Made by a program: the position numbers and the translations under genes. A DNA stretch of 64,000 nucleotides from Shinella sp. H4-D48 (GTDB lineage: Bacteria; Pseudomonadota; Alphaproteobacteria; Rhizobiales; Rhizobiaceae), in the NCBI RefSeq assembly GCF_022637395.1, contig NZ_CP093337.1, positions 666,001-730,000 on the forward strand, read 5' to 3'. Shown piece by piece: positions 10,011-19,328 of this stretch. Position 1 is the stretch's first letter. The number at the start of each line of letters is the position of its first letter. The notes under the pieces are model-generated. The model ran no database searches, was not told the DNA's origin, and saw nothing but the letters and a program-made list of their open reading frames with translations.

Positions 10011-12416
10011 TCAGCTCAGATAGGTTTGCGCGAGGATGTCGGACAGCTTTTCGAGCTCCACCTCGAAGCGCTTGTAGACGGCGTCCGTCATAGCCTCCGG
10101 CGTCATTACGGCAAGACCGGCATGCAGGCGCATCGCCTCGCGGTAGAACGGCGACATCTGGCCGTTGGCATAGGCGTTCGGCAGCTGCTCGACCTCGTTC
10201 TTGATCTCGTTGAGCTGGTAGAGGATCGAGCGGGGATTGAGCGGATCGAGCGCCAGCAGGTCGGTCACGGTGAGGCGAGCGGTGGCAACGTTGTAACGGC
10301 GGCGATGGGTCATCACGCTATCGCCGATCTCAAGCAGCATGTCGAGCGCCCCGTCAGGGGCATCCTCGCCCGACATGTGGCCGAGAAGGCGCGTCATGTG
10401 CAGGCCACGCTCGAGATAGCGGCCGATGGACAGGAAGCGCCAACCGGTGAAGCGGTACATGTTTTCGTGCACGAGGCCCGCGAAGCCCGCGAGCTTGCGC
10501 AACAGCACGGTCATGGCGCGTGTGGCGTCGTCGCCCGGCTCGATGCTGACATGGAAGCGCCGGGCTGTCTTCGACAGGTCGTTCAGCGCCAGCCAGCCAT
10601 CGGGCGAGAAGCGGTCACGGATGTTGCTGGCGGAGAAGACGGCGCTATCGATGTTGCGGATGAGGCTTGTCGGCACGGCTTCCGATGTGTCGATGTCGAG
10701 TGCGTCGAGATAATCGGTGACATCCTTCAGCAGCGGCTGGGATGGGTCGGCATATTCGGCATAGCGGCCATGCCACGCACGCAGGATGCGCAACGCGCCT
10801 TCCGCACGTTCGATATAGCGGCCGAGCCAGAAGAGGTTGTCGGCCGCGCGGCTCGGCAGGCTGCCGGGCATGTTGCGGATGAACATCTCTTCCGCCGGCA
10901 GCAGGCTGGTGCGCTCTACCGGTTTGCGGCTGACGATCCAGACATCCGCCGCCGAGCCACCTTCCTGCATGGCGATGGCGGAGACATTGTCGCCGGCACC
11001 GATGCGGGCAAAGCCGCCGGGCATGATCTGCCAGCCGTCGCGGGTGCGCGCGGCGAACACACGCAGCGACATCGGCCGCGGCACAAGCTTGCCGTCAACG
11101 AAGGCGGGGGTTGTGGAGAGCGTGACGGCTTCCTGCCCGACGAGCCTCGGCCCATCCGTTTCCAGCCACTCCGTAATCGATTGTCTAGCCGTCTCGCGCA
11201 GTGAAGAACCGAGCACGGACTGTTCGTTGTCATCGAAGAACGGGCGTGTCGAATAGGCCGGACCGACGATCATGCGCTCGATATGGCCCGCGACATGGGC
11301 GCGCTCGTCTTCCTGGCCGCACCACCAGGTGGCAATGGAGGGAAGGCGTTGGTCCTCGCCAAGCAGATGCCGACAGATATTGGGCAGGAAGGAAAGGAAG
11401 GCGCGTGTTTCAACGATACCGGCGCCGAGCGCGTTGACGAAGGTAACAGAACCGGCGCGCAGCGCCTCGACCATGCCGGGCGTACCGATATGGGAATTCT
11501 GGTTCAGCTCCAGCGGGTCGGCAAAGGCGGCATCGAGGCGTCGCCAGAGCACGCCGACAGGTTTGAGGCCCGCGACGGTGCGCACCATGACCTTGCCGCC
11601 AACGACGGTGAGGTCCTCTCCCTCCAGCAGCATGAAGCCGAGATAGCGGGCGATATAGGCGTGCTCGAAATAGGTTTCGTTGGCGAGCCCCGGCGTCAGG
11701 ACGGCGATGCGGTCTTCGGCCGGCTTGCCCGCCTGCAGCGCATTGCGGAAGGCGCCGAAGAAGCCGGCGAGCCGGTGCGCATGGGTTTCGGCATACACAT
11801 CGGAGAAGGCACGTGTCGTCGCCACGCGGTTTTCCAAGGCAAAGCCTGCACCGGACGGGGCCTGGGTCCGGTCCGAAAGAACCCACCAGTTGCCGTCAGG
11901 GCCACGGCCGATCTCGAAAGACACGAAATGCAGGAAGTGCTGCCCGGCCGGCTGCACACCCACGAGCGGCCGCAGAAATTCGTTGTTGGACGCGACAAGG
12001 GCCGGTGGCAGCAGACCGTTCGCGACGAGTTCGTTCTTGCCGTAGATGTCGGCCACCACCGCCTCGAGCAGTTCGGCGCGCTGGACCAGCCCTCGCGAGA
12101 GGTCGTCCCATTCGGCCTCGTCTATGAGAACCGGGATGTGGGAGAGCGGCCAGGCACGGTCTGTGACCGTCTCCTTGCCATAGGCACGGTAAAAGACACC
12201 GGCATCACGCAGGTAGCGGTCGGCGCGGGCGAAGCGGCCGGAAAGCTCCGTCTCGTCCATCCGTTCGAGCGCCGAGAGGAAATGCCGCCAGACCGGACGG
12301 ACATTGCCGTCCGTGTCGACCATCTCGTCCGCCACGCCAGGGAGTGGCGCATAGCCGCGGACCGGCTTTTCGGCCGCTCCGGCTTCGGGCTGTGCCTGCG
12401 CACTCGTGGTCTTCAC
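10011..12416 (-). CDS. Fused circularly permuted ATP-grasp (type 2) and alpha-E domain protein
   Basis: An 801-residue fusion. About residues 75-490 match the circularly permuted ATP-grasp type 2 family, with NNEFLRPLVGV and the characteristic RTQAPSGAGFALENR block. From about 505 the alpha-helical alpha-E domain begins (SRAADNLFWLGRYIERAE) and runs to the end. In many bacteria these are two adjacent genes; here they form one polypeptide, which argues that they work as a unit. ATP-grasp enzymes join a carboxylate to an amine using ATP, so a ligase of peptide or amide bonds is the inferred role. The GTG start at 12416 has AGGAGA upstream. It is flanked by transglutaminase genes 20 bp before and 16 bp after. 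I know of no biochemically defined product. Confidence 0.9.
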   Translation of the reverse strand: MKTTSAQAQPEAGAAEKPVRGYAPLPGVADEMVDTDGNVRPVWRHFLSALERMDETELSGRFARADRYLRDAGVFYRAYGKETVTDRAWPLSHIPVLIDEAEWDDLSRGLVQRAELLEAVVADIYGKNELVANGLLPPALVASNNEFLRPLVGVQPAGQHFLHFVSFEIGRGPDGNWWVLSDRTQAPSGAGFALENRVATTRAFSDVYAETHAHRLAGFFGAFRNALQAGKPAEDRIAVLTPGLANETYFEHAYIARYLGFMLLEGEDLTVVGGKVMVRTVAGLKPVGVLWRRLDAAFADPLELNQNSHIGTPGMVEALRAGSVTFVNALGAGIVETRAFLSFLPNICRHLLGEDQRLPSIATWWCGQEDERAHVAGHIERMIVGPAYSTRPFFDDNEQSVLGSSLRETARQSITEWLETDGPRLVGQEAVTLSTTPAFVDGKLVPRPMSLRVFAARTRDGWQIMPGGFARIGAGDNVSAIAMQEGGSAADVWIVSRKPVERTSLLPAEEMFIRNMPGSLPSRAADNLFWLGRYIERAEGALRILRAWHGRYAEYADPSQPLLKDVTDYLDALDIDTSEAVPTSLIRNIDSAVFSASNIRDRFSPDGWLALNDLSKTARRFHVSIEPGDDATRAMTVLLRKLAGFAGLVHENMYRFTGWRFLSIGRYLERGLHMTRLLGHMSGEDAPDGALDMLLEIGDSVMTHRRRYNVATARLTVTDLLALDPLNPRSILYQLNEIKNEVEQLPNAYANGQMSPFYREAMRLHAGLAVMTPEAMTDAVYKRFEVELEKLSDILAQTYLS

Positions 12417-12436
12417 TTACATTCTCCTAAAGGCGG

Positions 12437-15400
12437 CTAGAGCCCCGGCGGGCGGCGCAGATCCAGCGTCAGCGGGAAATCCGCCGACGGCGTTTCCGGC
12501 CACAGCGTGTAGCCGCCCGCCCGGTGACCCCACGGTTCGAATCGCGCCAGCCGGCGCGCCTCGGCCTCGTTTCCGTTCACCGGGAAGGTGTCATAGTTGC
12601 GTCCGCCCGGATGGGCAACGTGATAAATGCAGCCCCCGATCGCCCGCCGCGACCATGTATCATAAATGTCAAATGTAAGCGGGGCGTTGACGGGCAGCAC
12701 AGGATGGAGGCCGGAGGCGGGTTGCCAGGCCTTGTAGCGCACGCCGCCGACGGAAACGCCCTGCGTGCCCGTCGGCTTCAGCGGCACCGGGCGGCCATTG
12801 CAGGCCACGGTGTAGCGCGCCGGGTTCGTTGTTTCGAGCTTCACCTGGAGGCGTTCGACAGAGGAATCGACATAGCGGACGGTGCCGCCGATCGCGCCCT
12901 GTTCGCCCATGACGTGCCATGGCTCCAGCGCCTGGCGCACCTCCAAGCCGACACCTTCGTATTCCACCTCGCCACAGAAGGGAAAGCGGAACTCCAGCTG
13001 GGCGGCGAACCATTCCGGCCTGAGATCGAAGCCGTTGGCGCGCAGGTCGGCCAGCACGTCGAGAAAATCCTGCCAGACATAGTGCGGAAGCATGAAACGG
13101 TCATGCAGCGTCGTGCCCCAGCGCACGAAGCCGCCTTCGGCCGGGTTCAGCCAGAAGCGGGCAATGAGCGCGCGGATCAGCAATTGCTGGGCAAGGCTCA
13201 TGCGGGCATTGGGCGGCATTTCGAAACCGCGAAATTCCACAAGGCCCAGTCGTCCGGTGGGTCCATCCGGCGAGAACAGTTTGTCGATGCAGATTTCCGA
13301 GCGATGCGTGTTGCCCGTGACATCGGTGAGCAGGTTGCGGAAGAGCCTGTCGACGAGCCACGGCAGGGGCGGTGCGCCTTGGCCGGGGGGCGGAACCTGC
13401 GCGAGCGCGATCTCCAGTTCATACAGCGAATCGTGGCGCGCCTCGTCCATGCGCGGCGCCTGGCTCGTCGGCCCGATGAAGAGACCGGAGAAGAGATAGG
13501 AAAGCGAGGGGTGGCGCTGCCAGTGCAGCACGAGGCTCTTCAGCAGGTCCGGCCGGCGCAGGAACGGGCTGTCATTCGGGTTCCTGCCGCCGACGACCAC
13601 ATGGTTGCCACCGCCCGTGCCGGTATGGCGCCCATCGATCATGAACTTGTCTGCGCCGAGCCGCGAAAGCCGCGCCTCCTCGTAGACCGCGCTGGTGATG
13701 TCGACGCAATCCTGCCAGCTGGAGGCGGGATGGATATTGACCTCGATGACACCGGGATCGGGAGCGACGCGGATGACGTTGAGACGCTCGTCCTGCGGTG
13801 GCGCATAGCCTTCGATGTGGACGGCGAGGTTGAGACGGGTCGCCGCCTGTTCTGCAGCCGTCACCAGTTCGAGGTAATCTTCCACGCGTTCGACGGGCGG
13901 CATGAAGACGCACAGCCTGCCATCGCGGGCCTCGACGCTCATGGCCGTGCGCACGGTGCCGACGATGTCGCTGCGAACCTGCTCGACGCGGCCCTGCTGC
14001 CCGGCATCACTCGCCTGAAACGACGCCTCGGCCATTGCGCGGCCGCCCTCGGCAAAGTCCGGCAGCGGCGGCTTTACCTCCGAGGGATCGGCCGGATTGA
14101 TGTAGGGATAATCCGATGGCGGCAGGTGGGGCAGGGCGCCGAGCGGCAGGCGATAGCCGACGGGGCTGTCGCCGGGAACGAGGAAGATCTTGCCGCGGCG
14201 CGTCTGCCATCGCTCGCTGATCCAGCGCTTGCCGGTCGCCTTTGCGTTCCACGCCTGCACCGGCAGGATGTGGCCGGTCGGTTTGGTCAAGCCGCGCTCG
14301 AAGACGCGCGCGATGCGGTTACGCTCCTCTGGGTCTTCGAGTTTCGAGTTCGACGGATCGACATTGTCTGGCAGGTTGCCTTCTTTGATGATCCACTCAG
14401 CAGGATCCTCGTAGGCGGGCTGGACCAGATCGGGCGCGAGACCAAGTTCCTGCGCGACAGCGCCGAGAAGGGCCGCCGCGTCGGCTTCGCTCACGGCGGC
14501 ATCGCTGCCTTCCTCGGCAATCAGGTCCGGATTACGCCAGATCGGCTTGCCATCGCGTCGCCAATAAAGCGAGAAGGTCCAGCGCGGCAGGCTTTCGCCG
14601 GGATACCACTTGCCCTGTCCGTAATGCAGGAAGCCGCCCGGCGCGAAACGCTGACGCAGGCGACGGATCAGTTGGTCGGCCTTCTCGCGTTTGGTGGGGC
14701 CGACGGCATCTGTATTCCACTCGCCCGATTCGAAATCGTCGATGGAAACGAAAGTCGGCTCGCCGCCCATGGTGAGGCGCACGTCGTTTGCCGCCAGCAC
14801 GCCGTCCACATCGCGGCCGAGCGCATTCAGCGCTTCCCAGCTTTCTTCGGAGAAAGGCTTTGTGATGCGCGGATGCTCGGCCACGCGATCCACCGTCATC
14901 GCGAAATCGAACGCGGTGTTCGCCTCGCCGAAATAGCCGCCGCTGATCGGGGCCGCATTGCGGTAGTGCGGCGTGGCGGCAAGCGGTATGTGGCTCTCGC
15001 CGGTCAGGAGGCCGGATGTCGGATCGAGGCCGATCCACCCGGCGCCTGGCAGATAGACCTCGCACCAGGCATGCAGATCCGTGAAATCGACTTCGGTCCC
15101 GGAGGGGCCGTCGAGTGCCTTCAGGTCCGGCGTCAGCTGGATGAGATAGCCGGAGACGAAGCGGGCCGCAAAGCCAAGGTTGCGAAGGATCTGCACGAGC
15201 AGCCAGCTCGAATCGCGGCAAGATCCAAGGCCGACTTCCAGCGTCTCTTCGGGCGTTTGCACGCCCGGTTCCATGCGGATGACATAGCCGATCTTCTGCT
15301 GGAGGCGCGCGTTCAGCCCCACGACCATGTCCACCGTGCGTTGCCCGGGTGTGCGATCGACCGTCGCCATGAAGGCTTCGAGTGCGGCGCTCATGGGTTC

Positions 15401-15760
15401 GGGGGTACGGTAGATCTCGAGATCTTCGCGCAGGTCTTCCGGATAGTCGAACGGCCATTGTTCCGCCTGCTCTTCGACGAAGAAGTCGAAGGGATTGTAG
15501 ACGGTCATGTCAGCGACGAGGTCGACCTCGATCTTCAGTTCGGTGACCGGATCGGGAAAGACGTAGCGGGCAAGGTAATTGCCGTACGGGTCCTGCTGCA
15601 GGTTTACGAAGTGGTTTTCGGGCGAAACCTTCAGCGCGTGGCTGATTACCTTGGTCTTGGAATGTGCCGCCGGCTTCAGCCGGATGATCTGGGGTCCGAG
15701 GCGGACCGGTTTGTCGTAGATGTAATGGGTGAGGTGGTAGATACCGGCCTTGATCGACAT
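12437..15760 (-). CDS. Giant transglutaminase–DUF2126 (predicted amidoligase) protein
   Basis: A 1107-residue protein, first gene of the operon. The N-terminal about 300 residues are a transglutaminase module with Cys181 in GSCRDSSW, His230 in LHAWCEV and Asp246 in GLDPTSG. The rest matches DUF2126, including [14 protein letters not shown] and the [20 protein letters not shown] block, a family placed among glutamine-synthetase-like carboxylate-amine ligases by fold prediction. No signal peptide or membrane segment is seen. A peptidase-like and a ligase-like half in one chain suggests making and trimming or transferring the same bond. AAGAG lies five bases before the ATG. Function is unproven. 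Confidence 0.9.
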   Translation of the reverse strand: MSIKAGIYHLTHYIYDKPVRLGPQIIRLKPAAHSKTKVISHALKVSPENHFVNLQQDPYGNYLARYVFPDPVTELKIEVDLVADMTVYNPFDFFVEEQAEQWPFDYPEDLREDLEIYRTPEPMSAALEAFMATVDRTPGQRTVDMVVGLNARLQQKIGYVIRMEPGVQTPEETLEVGLGSCRDSSWLLVQILRNLGFAARFVSGYLIQLTPDLKALDGPSGTEVDFTDLHAWCEVYLPGAGWIGLDPTSGLLTGESHIPLAATPHYRNAAPISGGYFGEANTAFDFAMTVDRVAEHPRITKPFSEESWEALNALGRDVDGVLAANDVRLTMGGEPTFVSIDDFESGEWNTDAVGPTKREKADQLIRRLRQRFAPGGFLHYGQGKWYPGESLPRWTFSLYWRRDGKPIWRNPDLIAEEGSDAAVSEADAAALLGAVAQELGLAPDLVQPAYEDPAEWIIKEGNLPDNVDPSNSKLEDPEERNRIARVFERGLTKPTGHILPVQAWNAKATGKRWISERWQTRRGKIFLVPGDSPVGYRLPLGALPHLPPSDYPYINPADPSEVKPPLPDFAEGGRAMAEASFQASDAGQQGRVEQVRSDIVGTVRTAMSVEARDGRLCVFMPPVERVEDYLELVTAAEQAATRLNLAVHIEGYAPPQDERLNVIRVAPDPGVIEVNIHPASSWQDCVDITSAVYEEARLSRLGADKFMIDGRHTGTGGGNHVVVGGRNPNDSPFLRRPDLLKSLVLHWQRHPSLSYLFSGLFIGPTSQAPRMDEARHDSLYELEIALAQVPPPGQGAPPLPWLVDRLFRNLLTDVTGNTHRSEICIDKLFSPDGPTGRLGLVEFRGFEMPPNARMSLAQQLLIRALIARFWLNPAEGGFVRWGTTLHDRFMLPHYVWQDFLDVLADLRANGFDLRPEWFAAQLEFRFPFCGEVEYEGVGLEVRQALEPWHVMGEQGAIGGTVRYVDSSVERLQVKLETTNPARYTVACNGRPVPLKPTGTQGVSVGGVRYKAWQPASGLHPVLPVNAPLTFDIYDTWSRRAIGGCIYHVAHPGGRNYDTFPVNGNEAEARRLARFEPWGHRAGGYTLWPETPSADFPLTLDLRRPPGL

Positions 15761-15847
15761 ACGCGCTCTTGTTCCCCTCGGGCGGTCTCACGCCGCCATC
15801 GAGAGGATTTTGTGCGCTGCGAAGAAAGATTGCAAGCGGGATCGCAG

Positions 15848-15877
15848 CCGGGCGCGGAGCGAAAGCCGCGCGCCCGG
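15848..15877 (-). terminator. GC-rich hairpin after ilvD, possible terminator without T-tract
   Basis: CCGGGCGCGG (15848-15857) can pair with the CCGCG...CGCCCGG arm ending at 15877, with a two-base bulge. It begins eight bases after the ilvD stop on the minus strand. No run of T follows, so it may be only a processing or Rho-assisted end. Confidence 0.3.
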
Positions 15878-15884
15878 GAAAACC

Positions 15885-17720
15885 TTATTCCGGCAGGATG
15901 CGCACGGCGCCCTTGTCGGCACTGGCGGCAAAGGCGGCATAGGCCTTCAGCGCCGTCGTGACATTGCGCTTGCGCGGAGCAGCCGGCTTCCAGCCGAGCT
16001 TGTCCTGTTCGGCGCGACGGGCTGCAAGTTCGTCTTCCGAAACGGCAAGGTTGATGGTGCGGTTCGGGATGTCGATCTCGATCAGGTCGCCCTGACGCAC
16101 GAGGCCGATGGCACCGCCCTGCGCCGCCTCGGGTGAGGCATGACCGATCGACAGACCAGAGGTGCCGCCGGAGAAGCGGCCGTCGGTGATCAGCGCGCAG
16201 GCCTTTCCGAGGCCCTTCGACTTCAGGTAGCTCGTGGGATAGAGCATTTCCTGCATGCCCGGGCCGCCCTTAGGGCCCTCGTAGCGGATGACGACAACAT
16301 CGCCAGCCTTGACCTCGTTGCCGAGAATGCCCTTCACGGCCGCATCCTGGCTCTCATAGACCACGGCAGGGCCCGAGAATTTCAGGATCGATTCATCGAC
16401 GCCGGCCGTCTTCACGATGCAGCCGTCGAGCGCGATGTTGCCAGAGAGAACGGCCAGGCCGCCATCCTTGGAGAATGGGTGTTCGACGGAGCGGATGACG
16501 CCGTTTTCGCCGTCCGTGTCGAGTTCGTCCCAGCGGGCTTCCTGGCTGAAGGCGACCTGGGTCGGGATGCCGCCCGGTGCTGCGCGGAAGAAGGTGCGCA
16601 CGGTCTCGCTGGAAGTGCGCGTGATGTCCCAGCGGTCGATCGCGTCGCCCAGTGTTTCGGCATGAACGGTCGGGGTGTCGCGGTGGATCAGGCCGCCGCG
16701 CTCCAGTTCGCCGAGAATGCGCATGATGCCGCCGGCACGGTGCACGTCTTCCATGTGCACGTCCTGCTTGGCGGGCGCCACCTTTGAAAGGCACGGCACG
16801 CGGCGCGACAACTCGTCGATGTCGTCGAGGTCGAAGTCGATGCCGCCTTCATACGCGGCGGCGAGGATGTGCAGCACCGTGTTGGTCGAGCCGCCCATGG
16901 CGATATCGAGCGACATGGCGTTTTCGAAGGCTCGCTTGTTGGCGACGTTGCGCGGCAGGATGCTGTCGTCCTCCTGCTCGTAATAGCGGCGGGCGACATC
17001 AACGATCAGGTGGCCGGCCTCGACGAAGAGGCGCTTGCGGTCCGCATGGGTGGCCAGCGTAGAGCCGTTGCCGGGCAGCGACAGGCCGAGTGCTTCCGTC
17101 AGACAGTTCATCGAGTTGGCGGTGAACATGCCCGAGCACGAGCCACAGGTCGGGCAGGCCGAGCGCTCAATGACCTTGACGTCCTCGTCGGACATCTTGT
17201 CGTCGGCGGCGGCGACCATGGCGTCAACGAGGTCGAGCGCATGGGTCTTGCCGTGCAGAACGACCTTGCCCGCTTCCATCGGGCCACCGGAGACGAAGAC
17301 GGAGGGGATGTTGAGGCGCATCGCGGCGTTCAGCATGCCGGGCGTGATCTTGTCGCAGTTGGAGATGCAGACCATGGCATCGGCGCAGTGCGCGTTGACC
17401 ATGTACTCGACGGAGTCTGCGATGACCTCGCGCGACGGCAGCGAATAGAGCATGCCGTCATGGCCCATGGCGATGCCGTCGTCGACGGCGATCGTGTTGA
17501 ATTCCTTGGCGACGCCGCCGGCCTTCTCGATCTCGCGTGCAACGAGCTGGCCGAGGTCCTTCAGGTGCACATGACCTGGCACGAATTGGGTGAAGGAGTT
17601 CACCACCGCAATGATCGGCTTGCCGAAGTCCGAGTCCTTCATGCCGGTCGCGCGCCAGAGGCCGCGGGCACCGGCCATGTTGCGGCCGTGGGTGGTGGTT
17701 CGGGAGCGATATGCGGGCAT
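15885..17720 (-). CDS. ilvD: Dihydroxy-acid dehydratase
   Basis: Dehydrates 2,3-dihydroxy-isovalerate and -methylvalerate in valine, leucine and isoleucine synthesis. The 611-residue protein has the iron-sulfur cysteines in CISNCDK and [11 protein letters not shown], the MGGSTN block and the C-terminal [23 protein letters not shown] longer start at 17774 is open, but the ATG at 17720 has GAGGA about seven bases before it and begins with the family N-terminus [20 protein letters not shown], giving the standard length. It is monocistronic on the minus strand and divergent from the following regulator gene. Confidence 0.97.
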   Translation of the reverse strand: MPAYRSRTTTHGRNMAGARGLWRATGMKDSDFGKPIIAVVNSFTQFVPGHVHLKDLGQLVAREIEKAGGVAKEFNTIAVDDGIAMGHDGMLYSLPSREVIADSVEYMVNAHCADAMVCISNCDKITPGMLNAAMRLNIPSVFVSGGPMEAGKVVLHGKTHALDLVDAMVAAADDKMSDEDVKVIERSACPTCGSCSGMFTANSMNCLTEALGLSLPGNGSTLATHADRKRLFVEAGHLIVDVARRYYEQEDDSILPRNVANKRAFENAMSLDIAMGGSTNTVLHILAAAYEGGIDFDLDDIDELSRRVPCLSKVAPAKQDVHMEDVHRAGGIMRILGELERGGLIHRDTPTVHAETLGDAIDRWDITRTSSETVRTFFRAAPGGIPTQVAFSQEARWDELDTDGENGVIRSVEHPFSKDGGLAVLSGNIALDGCIVKTAGVDESILKFSGPAVVYESQDAAVKGILGNEVKAGDVVVIRYEGPKGGPGMQEMLYPTSYLKSKGLGKACALITDGRFSGGTSGLSIGHASPEAAQGGAIGLVRQGDLIEIDIPNRTINLAVSEDELAARRAEQDKLGWKPAAPRKRNVTTALKAYAAFAASADKGAVRILPE

Positions 17721-17925
17721 GGTCAGTTCCTCGGAGATGGACGCGGCTGGCATATGGGGCCTTGGCGGCCGCATTGCGAGCCTTGAGAGGGTTCCCTAGC
17801 GCAAAACGCCTCGCGCGTCACGAAAGGAATGACGATTTTTTGCCGGCGCGGCGCAATTTCCTTGCCAGAAGCGGGCTATGTGCTGACCGTTGTCGGCATG
17901 GTGCATTCGTGGCATGGTCCGCGCC

Positions 17926-18978
17926 ATGAACGAAAGCAGTCAGGGTTTGGCGGAGGCCGGCGGAGAAGGCGTGGAGGCGGCGCTCGACAAGAGCCCGCTC
18001 TACCTGCGTATACGCGACGTGCTGGCCGATGCGATCTCCGGCGGCCGCCTGCCGAAAGGCGCGCTCTTGCTGGAGGGGCCGGTCGCCACGCTTTTCGCCT
18101 CCACCCGAACGCCGGTTCGCCAAGCACTCGCCCTTCTCGAAGAGGGGGGCATGGTACGCCGGTTCGACGGGCGCGGGTTCCTTGTCGGGCAGGGCCGCAG
18201 CGGGCCGAAACGGGTGGCGCTGACGGCGGACATGCTGGGCCTCGACGAGGAGGCGCCGGCGTTGCGCAAGGCCCCAGGCTGGGAGGCAATCTACGAGAGC
18301 CTTGAACGGGAAATGGTGCACCTCTCCGTGTTCGGGCGCTACCGCATCAACGAGGTGGAGCTGGCGCGCGCCCGCGGCGTCGGCCGGCAGGTGGCGCGCG
18401 ATGCGCTTATGCGGCTGGAAGCCCTCGGTATCGTCGAGAAGGACGAGCGCATGCGCTGGACGCTGGTTCCGCTCGATGAACAACGCATGCGCGACCTGCA
18501 TGCCATTCGTGTCGCGCTGGAGCCCGTCGCATTGCTGCAGGCGGCCCCCTTCATTCCGCCGGCTGAGCGGCAGGCGATGACGGAGCGGCTGGAAGAGGCG
18601 CTGGCCGTCTATCCTGCCCTGTCCGTCGAGGCGATGGATAATCTGGAAACGGACCTGCACATCACCTGCCTTGGCTATTGCCCGAACCGCGAACTGCTGA
18701 TCGCGTTGCGTCGCGCCCATTTCATGCTGAATGTCAGCAAGCATGTCATCGGCGTCTCGCACCGCATGCCGGAAGACGAGCCTTTCATCGCCGAGCACCT
18801 CGCGGTGTTTCGCGCGCTCGATGTCGAGGATTTCGCCCGGGCGGCCGAGACGCTGCGCCATCATATCGTCGTTTCGCTGCCCAAGGTGATCGGCCGCGTT
18901 GCGGAACTGCGCGGGGTGCACCGGCCGGACACGCCGGCCTATGCGACGCTGGTGGCGCGCGCGGGAGAACCGGCATGA
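17926..18978 (+). CDS. GntR-family regulator with two predicted winged helices and FCD domain
   Basis: About 350 residues. The first winged helix-turn-helix (about 23-90) is GntR-like: SPLYLRIRDVLADAI, then TRTPVRQALALLEEGGMVRR. A second, similar unit follows at about 115-170 (LARARGVGRQVARDALMRLEALGIVEKDER), and then an FCD ligand-binding domain begins (RMRDLHAIRVALEPVALLQA). Ordinary FxxR-type GntR proteins have a single DNA-binding unit. The stop overlaps the next gene (ATGA), so the pair is co-translated. The start is uncertain: the ATG at 17926 lacks a clear ribosome site and upstream TTG 17890 or ATG 17914 are in frame. A regulated sugar-acid or aromatic pathway is plausible given the nearby dehydratase gene. 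Confidence 0.85.
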   Translation: MNESSQGLAEAGGEGVEAALDKSPLYLRIRDVLADAISGGRLPKGALLLEGPVATLFASTRTPVRQALALLEEGGMVRRFDGRGFLVGQGRSGPKRVALTADMLGLDEEAPALRKAPGWEAIYESLEREMVHLSVFGRYRINEVELARARGVGRQVARDALMRLEALGIVEKDERMRWTLVPLDEQRMRDLHAIRVALEPVALLQAAPFIPPAERQAMTERLEEALAVYPALSVEAMDNLETDLHITCLGYCPNRELLIALRRAHFMLNVSKHVIGVSHRMPEDEPFIAEHLAVFRALDVEDFARAAETLRHHIVVSLPKVIGRVAELRGVHRPDTPAYATLVARAGEPA

Positions 18979-19328
18979 AGGTCAAGCGCATCGTCGCCAA
19001 TATAGCGACGACCGATCCTGCGGAGGTGGCCGCCTTCTACAGGGAGGTGCTGGGTCTTGACCTGTTGATGGACCATGGCTGGATCGTGACTTATGGCAAC
19101 CAAAGCCAGACATCACCACAGGTGAGCTTTGCCTCCGAAGGCGGGTCCGGCACGCCGGTGCCGGCGCTTTCGGTCGAGGTCGACGATGTCGAGGCGGCGT
19201 ATCTGGCTGCGCGTGCTGGCGGTCATACCATCGAATACGGGCCGGTGGACGAGCCCTGGGGGGTGCGCCGCTTCTTCGTGCGCGATCCCGCCGGCACCCT
19301 CATCAATATCGTCATGCACACGCGATGA
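18975..19328 (+). CDS. VOC-family (glyoxalase/bleomycin-resistance fold) protein
   Basis: A 117-residue, single-module vicinal oxygen chelate protein. It starts MKVKRIVANIATTDPAEVAAFYREVLGLDLL, has the repeated beta-alpha-beta-beta-beta layout, and ends WGVRRFFVRDPAGTLINIV, the classic VOC C-terminal strand. Its ATG overlaps the regulator stop by four bases. Members of this small subgroup have varied roles (lyase, epimerase, binding protein), and metal ligands cannot be assigned with confidence. Its stop codon directly abuts the stop codon of the convergent dehydratase gene with no base between. Confidence 0.85.
   Translation: MKVKRIVANIATTDPAEVAAFYREVLGLDLLMDHGWIVTYGNQSQTSPQVSFASEGGSGTPVPALSVEVDDVEAAYLAARAGGHTIEYGPVDEPWGVRRFFVRDPAGTLINIVMHTR

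Noticed and set aside
12524..15961. A very long open frame (about 1145 codons) on the plus strand opposite the DUF2126 gene
   Set aside because: GC-rich codon use leaves antisense frames open. The translation has no recognisable domain, while the minus strand has intact catalytic motifs.
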